64,000 nt of DNA from JAGXLC01 sp041686375 (GTDB lineage Bacteria > Bacteroidota > Bacteroidia > Bacteroidales > UBA12077). This document shows, one piece after another, positions 25,654 through 34,465 of the stretch. Made by a program: the position numbers and the translations under genes. The notes under the pieces are model-generated. The model was not told the origin of the DNA, searched no databases, and saw only the letters and a list, made by a program, of their open reading frames with translations. Where the stretch lies: positions 3,313 through 67,312 of the forward strand of contig JAWLEB010000015.1 in the NCBI GenBank assembly GCA_041686375.1, read 5' to 3'. The first letter of the stretch is position 1. Every line of letters starts with the position of its first letter.

Positions 25654-27753
25654 ATGAAAAAACAAATCTTTTCAATTTTAATAATCTTTATTGTTGTTCT
25701 CACAGCCTGTGAAAACAAAGACGATAAAAACAGTAAGATCAAAACAAGTAATCCTGTTGAGAATGTACAACTGGATTCAGAAATCATGACCCCAGAGGCG
25801 CTATGGTCTTTCGGAAGAGTAAGCGGCGTCCAGATTTCACCGGATAATGAACACATTCTTTTCAATGTGTCATTTTATGATATTGACAAAAATAAAAGCA
25901 ACAATGAAATTTTCATTATGCCGGCTGAAGAAGGTGAAGCAACAAATATCACAAAAACTAAAAATTCAGAATTTAACGCCCGCTGGCGTCCCGATGGAGA
26001 AAAAATTGGATTTTTATCCGCAGAAAATGGTAATGTTCAGTTATGGGAGATGAATCCGGATGGATCAGGTAAAACACAAATCTCTGACATAGATGGAGGG
26101 ATCAATGGTTTTGAGTATGCCCCGAACCAGGAAAAAATTCTCTACATAAAATCGGTTAAATTGGATAAGTCGCCCAATGATATACACAGCGATCTACCCA
26201 AAGCAGATGCACGGATTGAAACCGACCTTATGTACAGGCACTGGGATCAATGGCATGATTATAAGTACAGTCATATCTTTGTAGCCGACTATGATGCTCA
26301 AAAAGGGATTTCTAATTCTATTGACATTATGGAAGGAGAAAAATATAATTCTCCTATGGAACCGTTTGGCGGTATGGAACAGATAAGCTGGAATCCTGAC
26401 AGCAAAAAAATTGTTTACACATCTAAAAAATTAACCGGTAAAGAATATACGCTTTCTACTGACTCGGAGATTTACATATATAACCTTGAAACAAAGGAAA
26501 CAAAGAATCTCACAAAGGAAAAACACGAAGGATTTGATAAGGCGCCTGTTTACTCACCAAATGGAAAAATGATAGCATGGGAAAGTATGGAAAGAGATGG
26601 CTATGAAGCAGATAAAAACAGAATATTCGTCTATAATTTCGAAACCGGAGAAGAGAAAAACTACTCTAAAAATTTTGAACAAAATGCCAGTGGACTAACA
26701 TGGAGTGATGACAACAAGAAGCTCTATTTTACCAGTGATTATCATGCAAGATTCCAGATTTACGAGCTAAACATTGAAAGTGAAGATATCAGGCAGGTTA
26801 CAGATGGAATTCATAATTATCAATCAGTTGCACCAGCCGGGGATGCACTGATTGGCGCGAAGCAATCCATGTCCAGTCCCACAGAAATTTACAAAATAAA
26901 CGCCGAAACCGGAGAAGAAAATCAGCTTAGCTTTATCAATAAAAACCTGATGGATCAGCTAAACTTTGGTAAAGTTGAGAAAAGATGGGTTAAAACGACA
27001 GATAATAAAGAAATGCTAACATGGGTAATTTATCCACCAAACTTTGATGAAGACAAAGAATATCCTGCACTTCTTTATTGCCAGGGTGGCCCACAATCCT
27101 CTGTAAGTCAGTTCTTCTCTTACCGGTGGAACTTCCAAATGATGGCGGCAAATGACTATATTGTGGTAGCGCCTAACCGGCGTGGCCTGCCCTCTTTCGG
27201 CATGGAATGGCTGGAACAAATCAGCGGTGATTATGCCGGGCAAAATATTCAGGATTACCTGAGCGCAATTGATGCAGTCAAAAAAGAACCTTACGTTGAT
27301 GAAGATAATTTGGGGGCAGTTGGTGCCAGCTACGGCGGATATTCAATATTTTATCTGGCGGGGGTACATGACGGAAGATTTGATGCCTTTATCTCACACG
27401 ACGGAATGTTCAACTTAGAATCATTCTATCTGGAAACGGAAGAACTTTGGTTCCCAAACTGGGATTTAGGAGGACCCTATTGGGAAGAGGAAAACAAGGA
27501 AGTATATAAAGAATCTCCTCATCGGTATATTGACCAGTGGGATACTCCAATTATGATAATTCATGGCGAAAAAGACTACAGAATTGCCTATACTCAGGGC
27601 ATGAGTGCCTTTAACGCGGCACAACTCAGAGATATCCCTTCAAAATTCCTATTCTTCCCTGAAGAGAACCATTGGGTATTGAGTCCGCAAAATGGTATCC
27701 TCTGGCAAAGAGAATTTTTCTGTTGGCTTGATAAATGGCTTAAAGAAGAATAA
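25654..27753 (+). CDS. S9-family (prolyl oligopeptidase/DPP IV-like) lipoprotein peptidase
   Basis: 699 residues. A lipoprotein signal ends in VLTAC (Cys19). Residues about 45-430 hold TolB/PD40-like beta-propeller repeats (for example FNARWRPDGEKIGFLS and GLTWSDDNKKLYFTSD). The alpha/beta-hydrolase domain (about 445-699) has the nucleophile in GASYGGYS (Ser559), Asp in IHGEKDYR and His in PEENHW. Family enzymes cut short peptides or acylaminoacyl ends, here at the cell surface or periplasm. Probably a nutritional or recycling peptidase. It is a single gene with its own terminator. Confidence 0.92.
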   Translation: MKKQIFSILIIFIVVLTACENKDDKNSKIKTSNPVENVQLDSEIMTPEALWSFGRVSGVQISPDNEHILFNVSFYDIDKNKSNNEIFIMPAEEGEATNITKTKNSEFNARWRPDGEKIGFLSAENGNVQLWEMNPDGSGKTQISDIDGGINGFEYAPNQEKILYIKSVKLDKSPNDIHSDLPKADARIETDLMYRHWDQWHDYKYSHIFVADYDAQKGISNSIDIMEGEKYNSPMEPFGGMEQISWNPDSKKIVYTSKKLTGKEYTLSTDSEIYIYNLETKETKNLTKEKHEGFDKAPVYSPNGKMIAWESMERDGYEADKNRIFVYNFETGEEKNYSKNFEQNASGLTWSDDNKKLYFTSDYHARFQIYELNIESEDIRQVTDGIHNYQSVAPAGDALIGAKQSMSSPTEIYKINAETGEENQLSFINKNLMDQLNFGKVEKRWVKTTDNKEMLTWVIYPPNFDEDKEYPALLYCQGGPQSSVSQFFSYRWNFQMMAANDYIVVAPNRRGLPSFGMEWLEQISGDYAGQNIQDYLSAIDAVKKEPYVDEDNLGAVGASYGGYSIFYLAGVHDGRFDAFISHDGMFNLESFYLETEELWFPNWDLGGPYWEEENKEVYKESPHRYIDQWDTPIMIIHGEKDYRIAYTQGMSAFNAAQLRDIPSKFLFFPEENHWVLSPQNGILWQREFFCWLDKWLKEE

Positions 27754-27768
27754 ATCGAATTCCTTCCG

Positions 27769-27803
27769 AAAAAGAGGCTGCAGTTTTGCCGCCTCTTTTT
27801 ATT
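27769..27803 (+). terminator. Terminator after the S9 peptidase
   Basis: AAAAAGAGGC (27769-27778) pairs with GCCTCTTTTT (27791-27800), followed by A/T-rich sequence. Confidence 0.8.
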
Positions 27804-27822
27804 TATTGGTACAAAATAGTAG

Positions 27823-28008
27823 AAAATAGTAGGTGCCTGGAGGTATCCAAATGCATTTAAAGGTGCTACCATAAGCATCGACGAGGAAAGTACAAAAACA
27901 ACCGACAGTAATGAAGAGGCTGAATTCGAACTGACTAAAGACGATTACGAGTATATAGCTCCTGCGGAAAATTATGAAAAGGAACAAACCGAAACGAAGA
28001 GGGGATAA
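27823..28008 (+). pseudogene. Remnant of a secreted-protein gene related to the downstream T9SS LRR protein
   Basis: An open stretch with no start codon encodes NAFKGATISIDEESTKTTDS and continues to a TAA at 28006-28008. It aligns without gaps to residues 321-363 of the T9SS protein at 28327, with 22 identities in the first 35 positions by eye, covering its carboxypeptidase-regulatory-like domain. A stop (27820-27822) closes the frame upstream and no sorting domain follows. It is best read as the decayed leftover of a duplicated gene. Confidence 0.65.
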
Positions 28009-28060
28009 TAAGGAAAGCACTGAAAACATCTCTCACAAAAGCCCGGTGAAAGAATTTTCA

Positions 28061-28105
28061 CCAGAGTTTTCATTTTTTTAACTGTTAAAAAAATGAAAAC
28101 TCTGG
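28061..28105. terminator. Perfect 21-bp inverted repeat, terminator-like
   Basis: The arm 28061-28081 (starting CCAGAGTTTTCA) is fully complementary to 28085-28105 (ending GAAAACTCTGG), with only 3 nt between them. The arms carry T and A runs, as in Bacteroidota terminators. It follows the decayed gene remnant and may be that lost gene's terminator. Confidence 0.55.
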
Positions 28106-28150
28106 AATAGTGTTTTAAAAAAAATTATTTTTACTATTATAAAATATGCA

Positions 28151-28304
28151 ACTCTCATCCACTAGTTTAGACAATAGCCTATGTATACAGCAACACTTAT
28201 CGGTAGATAGTGCATGAGGGTTCCATGGGATAGAGAGACAAAAAACGAGGATTTTGGCAGAAATAAATATCAGAATGTCAAACTTTTAATATAACTTTAC
28301 ACTA
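28151..28304 (+). repeat. Dispersed leader element, copy 1 (154 nt)
   Basis: It starts ACTCTCATCCACTAG and ends immediately before an ATG at 28305. Its last 81 nt (28224-28304, starting CATGGGATAG) match copy 3 (57902-57982) at about 61 of 81 positions without gaps by hand. Its first 73 nt match the same part of copy 2 (48301-48373, reverse strand) without gaps, sharing ACTCTCATCCACTAG and CGGTAGA/GAGGGTT blocks. It is oriented toward the T9SS gene at 28327. The ATG it abuts is out of frame with that gene, unlike in the other copies. Confidence 0.8.
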
Positions 28305-28326
28305 ATGCAATCTAAACCAAAAGCCT

Positions 28327-29739
28327 ATGAAACGAATTTTTACACTTCTTTTCCTTACTCTTTTTACTTTAAATTTTTCACATGCACAACAAGAAGTGAT
28401 TAAATCATCTCAACAATTCCACGAACAGGAAGGTTTCACGTTTAAAAAGAAACCCGAACAGGAACAAAAAATGCAAGTCCGCCTGATAGAAAAGCTTCTG
28501 TGCAAGGACTACGAGAAGATAAAGGCACAACGATTAAAAGAAAAAGAAAAAACCAAAGCAACAGAAACCGATTCCTGTTCAGTAGAAGACTCTCTTGCTC
28601 TGGTAGAGATTTATGAAAACATGAACGGCGAAAACTGGGAAAATCAGGACAACTGGCTAACAGATGCTCCGGTAAAAGACTGGAGGGGAATCACGGTGGA
28701 AAATCACAGAGTAACGGAGATGGATTTATATAATATCAATGTCAGTGGAAACTTTGTAGAAGAACTCTGGGATTTAACCGGACTAACATATTTAGATCTC
28801 TCCTATAATAGTATTGAAGATAGCATTACTTCTCGAATAGAAAACTTGCATAATTTGAAATACTTGTATCTTAATAATAATCAACTTGAAGAATTGCCAG
28901 ATTTGTCAGGACTGAACAATTTAATCTATTGTCAAATAAAGAATAATTTATTTTCTTTCGGTGATCTGGAAACTGCGAACATTGAAACACAATATAATTA
29001 TATTTACGCCCCACAAGATACATTGCTGCCTTTAGATGTGGATACAACGAATAATACCATAACCTTAGCCGCACTAGCTAAGAGTCCGAACAACAACTAT
29101 CAATGGTTCAAAGACGGGGAAATACTGACGAAGGAAACAGATAGCATAATAACATATGAAAAAGAAGATCACAGTAATTATCACTGCGAAATAACAAACA
29201 GTAATTTCCCGGATTTAACACTGAAAACAGATTCTTTCGCATATACTGAACACACAGTTACATTTAATGTCACAGATAAAAATTCAAATGCAATTGAAGG
29301 AAATACGATAAGCATCGATGTGGAAAGTGAGAAAACAACAAACAGCGATGGAGAAGCATCATTTGAACTGCCAGTTGGTAATTACGAATATACAATCACT
29401 GCTGACAGATATGAAGATACTACAGGAAATTTTACTGTTGAGGGGGCAAATGTTGACAAAGAATTTATCATGTCAGAAGTTTCTAAAAGCATAAATTCTG
29501 ATGAGAAATTAAGCACTGAAATTTACCCGAATCCGGCTTCTGAAAAGATAACGATTGAAAGTGAGATACAAATAGAAACTGCAGAACTGTTAAATCTATT
29601 AGGAAAGGTTGTCATCTCCGAACAACCCAAAGCTGAAAAATATATAATGAATACGAGTAAGCTTGACAGCGGTATTTATCTGCTTCATATAAGCTATGAA
29701 AACGGTGAAACCATAACCAAAAGAGTAATAATACAGTAA
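28327..29739 (+). CDS. Secreted LRR protein with type IX secretion C-terminal sorting domain
   Basis: 470 residues. Signal peptide MKRIFTLLFLTLFTLNFSHA. Then a charged region (about 25-80), leucine-rich repeats (about 128-205, for example LTYLDLSYNSIED and LKYLYLNNNQLEELP), an Ig-like domain (about 240-306, YQWFKDGE and YHCEI), a carboxypeptidase-regulatory-like domain (309-382), and a Por-type sorting domain (about 395-470, starting STEIYPNPASEKITI and ending TKRVIIQ). The sorting domain sends proteins through the T9SS to the cell surface. The role is probably adhesion or protein binding. A dispersed leader element precedes it and a decayed relative lies upstream. Confidence 0.9.
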   Translation: MKRIFTLLFLTLFTLNFSHAQQEVIKSSQQFHEQEGFTFKKKPEQEQKMQVRLIEKLLCKDYEKIKAQRLKEKEKTKATETDSCSVEDSLALVEIYENMNGENWENQDNWLTDAPVKDWRGITVENHRVTEMDLYNINVSGNFVEELWDLTGLTYLDLSYNSIEDSITSRIENLHNLKYLYLNNNQLEELPDLSGLNNLIYCQIKNNLFSFGDLETANIETQYNYIYAPQDTLLPLDVDTTNNTITLAALAKSPNNNYQWFKDGEILTKETDSIITYEKEDHSNYHCEITNSNFPDLTLKTDSFAYTEHTVTFNVTDKNSNAIEGNTISIDVESEKTTNSDGEASFELPVGNYEYTITADRYEDTTGNFTVEGANVDKEFIMSEVSKSINSDEKLSTEIYPNPASEKITIESEIQIETAELLNLLGKVVISEQPKAEKYIMNTSKLDSGIYLLHISYENGETITKRVIIQ

Positions 29740-29760
29740 TTTGACTCCAATCCAATAACA

Positions 29761-29796
29761 AAAAAGGTTCCCTGAAGTTTTCGGGGAACCTTTTTT
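29761..29796. terminator. Bidirectional terminator between the T9SS gene and gcvP
   Basis: AAAAAGGTTCCC (29761-29772) pairs with GGGAACCTTTTT (29784-29795), with A and T runs on both sides, between two convergent genes. Confidence 0.88.
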
Positions 29797-29820
29797 AATC
29801 TATACTAAAATTTTTACTTC

Positions 29821-32721
29821 TTACTCTTCCACGTCTTTAAATGAAAACAAGCTTTCCCGGTATTCCTGCACCGGTGCACATGTACACATCAGGTTTCTAT
29901 CACCATAGCCATCATCAATCCGACTTACATCCGGGAAGAATTTGTTATCCTTGATCCATGGCAAAGGATAGGCAGCTTTTTTTCTAGTGTAAGGTCTGTT
30001 CCATTCATCTGATGAAGCAACCTCAGCAGTATGCGGAGCATTTCTCAATACATTGTTCTCTGCATCCGTCTGTCCTTCCTTAATTTCCATAATCTCATCA
30101 TATATTGACAACATTGCTTCAATAAAGCGATCAAGTTCTTCGAGTGATTCACTTTCCGTAGGTTCTACCATCAAAGTTCCGTGAACAGGGAATGACAAGG
30201 TAGGTGCATGGAAGCCATAATCCATAAGTCTTTTAGCAATATCCGCCTCTGTAATATTGGCAATTGATTTAAACTGACGACATTCCAGAATCATTTCATG
30301 GCCCACCATTCCGGTCTCACCTGTATAAACAATACCATATGTATCTTCCAGAGCAGCTTTAATATAATTTGCATTCAATATTGAAATTTGAGCCACCTTT
30401 TTCAGTCCTTCATGTCCTAACATTTTTATAAACGCATATGAAATGGGCAGAATACTCGGACTTCCAAAAGGTGCCGCCGTAATCGGGCCAAAACCTTTCT
30501 CTCCACCTGTTTCAAAAAATGGATGGTTAGGAAGATAAGGTGCAAGTTTTTCATTAGCACCAATTGGTCCCATTCCCGGGCCACCTCCACCATGTGGAAT
30601 AGCAAAAGTTTTGTGAAGATTAAGGTGACCAACATCAGCACCTGTGACAACCGGATCTGTTAAACCCAACTGGGCATTCATATTTGCTCCGTCAAAGTAG
30701 ACCAAGCCACCATTTTCATGGATAATCTTATTCATTTCTTTTATTTTGCTTTCAAAAACACCATGAGTAGATGGGTAAGTAACCATAAATGCAGCTAGAT
30801 TCTCTTTATGAGCTTCTGCCTTTTCTTTGAGATCCTCTATTGAAATATTTCCATTATCATCACAATCCACAACGACAACCTTCATACCTGCCATCACGCC
30901 ACTGGCAGGATTGGTTCCATGTGCCGATGAAGGTATAAGTACTACATTTCTGTGATCGTCTCCGTGGTCTTTATGGTAAGCTCTTATCGTCATTAACCCA
31001 GCGTGTTCTCCTGCGGCTCCTGAGTTAGGCTGAAAAGAAATTGCCGAAAAGCCTGTAATAGCTTTGAGCTGTTCTTCCAAACCATCAATGAGCTCCATAT
31101 AACCTTCAGCCTGATCTTTAGGCACATAAGGGTGCAGGGCTGAAAATTCCGGCCAACTGAGAGAGAATAATTCAGTTGCTGCATTTAACTTCATTGTACA
31201 TGAACCCAGTGAAATCATAGAATGAGCAAGAGAATAATCCTTCCTTTCTAATTTTTTAATATAACGCATCATTTCGGTTTCAGAATGATAGCGGTTAAAA
31301 AGGTCCATGGTAAGAAATTCACTCTGTCTTGAAAAAGAATCATCAAAATATTTCTTATCCGGCATCTCTTTAATTTCAGCAACACTCTTGCCCGTAGCTC
31401 TGGCAAAAATAGCTATTATAGTATTGATTTCACTTTCGTTAATTTTTTCATCTGTACTGATTCCAATAGTTGAATTGTCGATATAATTAAAATTAAATTT
31501 ATGCTCAAGGGCAATCTTTTTCACCTGATCAGACTTAACGCCATCAGGAAGTTTAATTTTCAGGGTATCAAAGAAATTTTTATTCTCCTGTTCCAGTCCA
31601 AGTTCATTAAGCTTATCACTTAAAATACCGGCAGCAGAATGAATATGATTTGCAATTCGTTTTAATCCTTCAGGGCCATGATACACAGCATACATACTTG
31701 CCATAGATGCTAACAAAGCTTGTGCCGTACATATATTAGAAGTAGCTCTTTCCCTTTTAATATGTTGTTCACGCACCTGTAAAGCCATTCGTAGGGCATA
31801 ATTTCCTTGCGCATCTTTTGATACGCCAATAATACGACCGGGTATTTTACGTTTATACTCATCTTTAGTAGCAAAATATGCAGCATGAGGTCCTCCGTAT
31901 CCCATTGGAATACCAAAGCGCTGGGTAGATCCAAAAACAACATCTGCGCCCCATTCACCAGGAGGAGTTAAAATTGCAAGGCTCATTATATCAGCAGCCA
32001 CAGCTACCATTGTTCCATTATCATGTGCTTTGTCCACAAATGCTTTGTAATCCTCAATTTTACCGTCGCCAGCAGGATATTGAACAATAGCTCCAAAAAC
32101 AGTTTCATCAAAATTGAAATTCTTGTAATCACCTATTACAAGTTCAATTTCAAGGGGCTCTGCGCGCGTCTTCAATACCTCAAGGGTTTGAAGAAAAGTA
32201 TTTTCATCAACAAAAAATTTATTAGCTCCTTTTTTGATTGCCGAACGTTTCCTAAGATTAGCCATCATAATCATTGCTTCGGCAGCAGCAGAAGCTTCAT
32301 CAAGTAAGGATGCGTTTGCCAGCTCCATACCTGTAAGTTCTACAACTACAGACTGGAAATTAAGGAGCGCTTCCAGCCTCCCTTGAGAAATTTCAGCCTG
32401 ATAAGGAGTATACGAAGTATACCATCCCGGATTCTCCAGAATATTCCTCAAGATAACTGAGGGAGTTACAGTATCATAATATCCTAAACCTATCAGCGAT
32501 CGGTATATCCTATTTTTCGAAGCGATATCCCGGATATGTTCAAAATATTCATGCTCACTCATAGGCTCATCCAGCTCAAGTGGTTTATCCAATTGAATAG
32601 ACTTAGGAATTGTTTTATCTATAAGTTCATCCAAAGTGTTTACTCCGATTTTATCCAGCATCACCTGGAGGTCGTCATCTCTTGGACCAATGTGTCTGTC
32701 AACGAATTTTTCAGTAGCCAT
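29821..32721 (-). CDS. gcvP: Glycine dehydrogenase (decarboxylating), P-protein
   Basis: 966 residues, a single-chain P-protein with fused N- and C-terminal halves. The N-terminus FVDRHIGPRDDDLQVML is typical. The PLP lysine lies in HLNLHKTFAIPHGGGGPGMG in the C-terminal half. It decarboxylates glycine and passes the aminomethyl group to GcvH lipoamide. No gcvT or gcvH is in the window, so the glycine cleavage system genes are scattered, as is common in Bacteroidota. Confidence 0.97.
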   Translation of the reverse strand: MATEKFVDRHIGPRDDDLQVMLDKIGVNTLDELIDKTIPKSIQLDKPLELDEPMSEHEYFEHIRDIASKNRIYRSLIGLGYYDTVTPSVILRNILENPGWYTSYTPYQAEISQGRLEALLNFQSVVVELTGMELANASLLDEASAAAEAMIMMANLRKRSAIKKGANKFFVDENTFLQTLEVLKTRAEPLEIELVIGDYKNFNFDETVFGAIVQYPAGDGKIEDYKAFVDKAHDNGTMVAVAADIMSLAILTPPGEWGADVVFGSTQRFGIPMGYGGPHAAYFATKDEYKRKIPGRIIGVSKDAQGNYALRMALQVREQHIKRERATSNICTAQALLASMASMYAVYHGPEGLKRIANHIHSAAGILSDKLNELGLEQENKNFFDTLKIKLPDGVKSDQVKKIALEHKFNFNYIDNSTIGISTDEKINESEINTIIAIFARATGKSVAEIKEMPDKKYFDDSFSRQSEFLTMDLFNRYHSETEMMRYIKKLERKDYSLAHSMISLGSCTMKLNAATELFSLSWPEFSALHPYVPKDQAEGYMELIDGLEEQLKAITGFSAISFQPNSGAAGEHAGLMTIRAYHKDHGDDHRNVVLIPSSAHGTNPASGVMAGMKVVVVDCDDNGNISIEDLKEKAEAHKENLAAFMVTYPSTHGVFESKIKEMNKIIHENGGLVYFDGANMNAQLGLTDPVVTGADVGHLNLHKTFAIPHGGGGPGMGPIGANEKLAPYLPNHPFFETGGEKGFGPITAAPFGSPSILPISYAFIKMLGHEGLKKVAQISILNANYIKAALEDTYGIVYTGETGMVGHEMILECRQFKSIANITEADIAKRLMDYGFHAPTLSFPVHGTLMVEPTESESLEELDRFIEAMLSIYDEIMEIKEGQTDAENNVLRNAPHTAEVASSDEWNRPYTRKKAAYPLPWIKDNKFFPDVSRIDDGYGDRNLMCTCAPVQEYRESLFSFKDVEE

Positions 32722-32881
32722 AGTTTCTTATTTTTGATATTATCTTACAAATTTAGGTAAATATAAAAAGAACATAAACAATATAAAACCACATTTGTCA
32801 CATTGCACTAAAATTGTTTCATATTTGAAAGCAAATTCTCATATCTGAACAAGTAAAAAATATCATATGTTCAGATTTATC

Positions 32882-33520
32882 TCAGACTAAAAAAGGATTT
32901 TCATGTTTTTCTTCAAAAACAGTTGTTGATTCCCCATGCCCAGTATAAACTTCCGTATTCTCATCGAGAGGGAGTATTTTAGTTTTAATACTTCTTATAA
33001 GAGTATCGTGGTCACCTCCTCCCAGATCGCTTCTTCCGATACCTTTCCTGAATAACACATCTCCCGAAAAAAGAATATTTTCTTCCGGATAATGTAAAAT
33101 TATACTACCAGGCGAGTGTCCTGGAGCATGGTAGGTAATGAAATCAATATTACCAAAATTTATCTTTTCATTTTCGGATATATGTAATTCAGGATCAGAA
33201 GGCTGCTCCATATCCAGTCCTATACTTGCAGCAAATTCACTGCTATTATGCAGAATATCCATATCATCTTTATGCATTATAGCCTTAATGCCAAATTCTT
33301 TTTTCAAAAACTCTGTTCCAATTATATGGTCTACATGTCCGTGAGTGTATACTATGTACTCCGGAGTCAAGTTATTTTGCTTTATGTAATTTTTCAACTC
33401 AACTTGTTCATTTTCAAAATAACATCCTGGATCCAAAACAATGCACTTCCCTGAATCATCAGAAATTACATAAGTATTCTCCTGAAAAGGATTAAAAATA
33501 AAATTTTTGATTGTTAACAT
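32882..33520 (-). CDS. MBL-fold metallo-hydrolase (glyoxalase II-like)
   Basis: 212 residues from ATG 33520, chosen because MLTIKNFIFNPFQENTYVI is the family start; ATG 33553 would add 11 unlike residues. Zinc ligands are visible in THGHVDH (H-x-H-x-D-H), APGHSPGS and FSGDVLF, with a last His in YTGHGEST. Members hydrolyse thioesters or related compounds; specific hydroxyacylglutathione hydrolase activity is not proven. It is a cytoplasmic protein. It lies 160 bp upstream of gcvP and is transcribed the same way. Confidence 0.85.
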   Translation of the reverse strand: MLTIKNFIFNPFQENTYVISDDSGKCIVLDPGCYFENEQVELKNYIKQNNLTPEYIVYTHGHVDHIIGTEFLKKEFGIKAIMHKDDMDILHNSSEFAASIGLDMEQPSDPELHISENEKINFGNIDFITYHAPGHSPGSIILHYPEENILFSGDVLFRKGIGRSDLGGGDHDTLIRSIKTKILPLDENTEVYTGHGESTTVFEEKHENPFLV

Positions 33521-33636
33521 ACTGCACTTACTTTTTTTTATTATTATTTCCAATAAGATCGTTCACTGGATACAATTTGAATTGATATAGGCGAAAAAAA
33601 TTGTCATCGTAAAATGATTACTGTATTTTGTACGAT

Positions 33637-34299
33637 TTACTGATTGTTGTTATTGTTTCCGTTCTTTCCTTTAACCATGGGGACAAAAATAAAACTACCA
33701 AAATGCTCTTTTTCAAAGTCATTTTCACCCGTTTTTTTAATAACCGTCATTTGTTGTCCCAACTCACTTCCAAGAGGAAGGACCATCTTCCCGTTAATTT
33801 TAAGCTGTTTAAATAATTTTTCCGGAACTTCGGAGGCAGCAGCAGTAATAAGTATTTTATCATAAGGGGCATATCTGGGTAATCCTTCATATCCATCACC
33901 ATAAAACAAATAAGGTTGATAGCCTATCTCATTCAAAACAGTTTTAGCTTTAAGATAAAGATCACGATGTCGCTCTATCGAAAAGACCTTAGCCCCCATT
34001 TCACAAAGAATCGCCGCCTGATAACCAGAGCCGGTACCAATTTCCAGTATCCTATCATGCTTTTGAGCATCAAGCAACTCAGTTTGAACCGCTACGGTAT
34101 ATGGTTGTGAAATTGTTTGTCCGTTTCCAATTGGGAAAGCTTGATCTTTGTAGGCAAAATCAATGAAACCACTTTCCATAAAACGATGCCTGGGTACGTT
34201 TTCAAAAGCCTTTAAAACCTCTTTATTTCGAATACCTTTTTTTCTCAGGGTATCTACAAGTTTTTTTCTCAACCCCTTATGCCTGTATGAATCTAACAT
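33637..34299 (-). CDS. pcm: Protein-L-isoaspartate O-methyltransferase
   Basis: 220 residues. The SAM-binding motif is ILEIGTGSGYQAAIL, and AFPIGNGQTISQPYTVA is the family-specific substrate loop. Pcm repairs isoaspartyl damage in proteins. The C-terminal tail is odd: KGKNGNNNNNQ, a short poly-asparagine end likely made by codon-repeat expansion. It is flanked by AT-rich DNA and is probably monocistronic. Confidence 0.95.
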   Translation of the reverse strand: MLDSYRHKGLRKKLVDTLRKKGIRNKEVLKAFENVPRHRFMESGFIDFAYKDQAFPIGNGQTISQPYTVAVQTELLDAQKHDRILEIGTGSGYQAAILCEMGAKVFSIERHRDLYLKAKTVLNEIGYQPYLFYGDGYEGLPRYAPYDKILITAAASEVPEKLFKQLKINGKMVLPLGSELGQQMTVIKKTGENDFEKEHFGSFIFVPMVKGKNGNNNNNQ

Positions 34300-34465
34300 G
34301 TTACACTAAAGTTTCAACAAAGATAACCAGAACTATATTGTACCCAAAATCCGCCGGTAATTTTTCTACTAATATAATTATTAACAGATTAAGTTAATAA
34401 CTTACAGAGAGAAAACAATCATAACTTATAAATATACATTAAGTTTGTAATAAAAGGGGAAAGAT

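Larger units (their letters stand above)
28009..28326. other. 318-bp intergenic region with a long hairpin and leader-element copy 1
   Basis: No intact gene is supported. It contains a small hairpin (GGTGAAA/TTTCACC near 28045-28062), a perfect 21-bp inverted repeat (28061-28105) and a 154-nt copy of the dispersed leader element (28151-28304), each listed separately. An ATG at 28305 opens a 32-codon frame out of phase with the real gene; it is not called. Confidence 0.6.

Noticed and set aside
28305..28403. 32-codon frame starting at the ATG next to leader copy 1
   Set aside because: It is out of frame with the signal-peptide gene, has no coding character and overlaps a well-supported start.
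32838..32880. ATCTGAACA/TGTTCAGAT dyad downstream of the gcvP start region
   Set aside because: The loop is long and there is no T run; it is between two co-directional genes and too weak to call a terminator.
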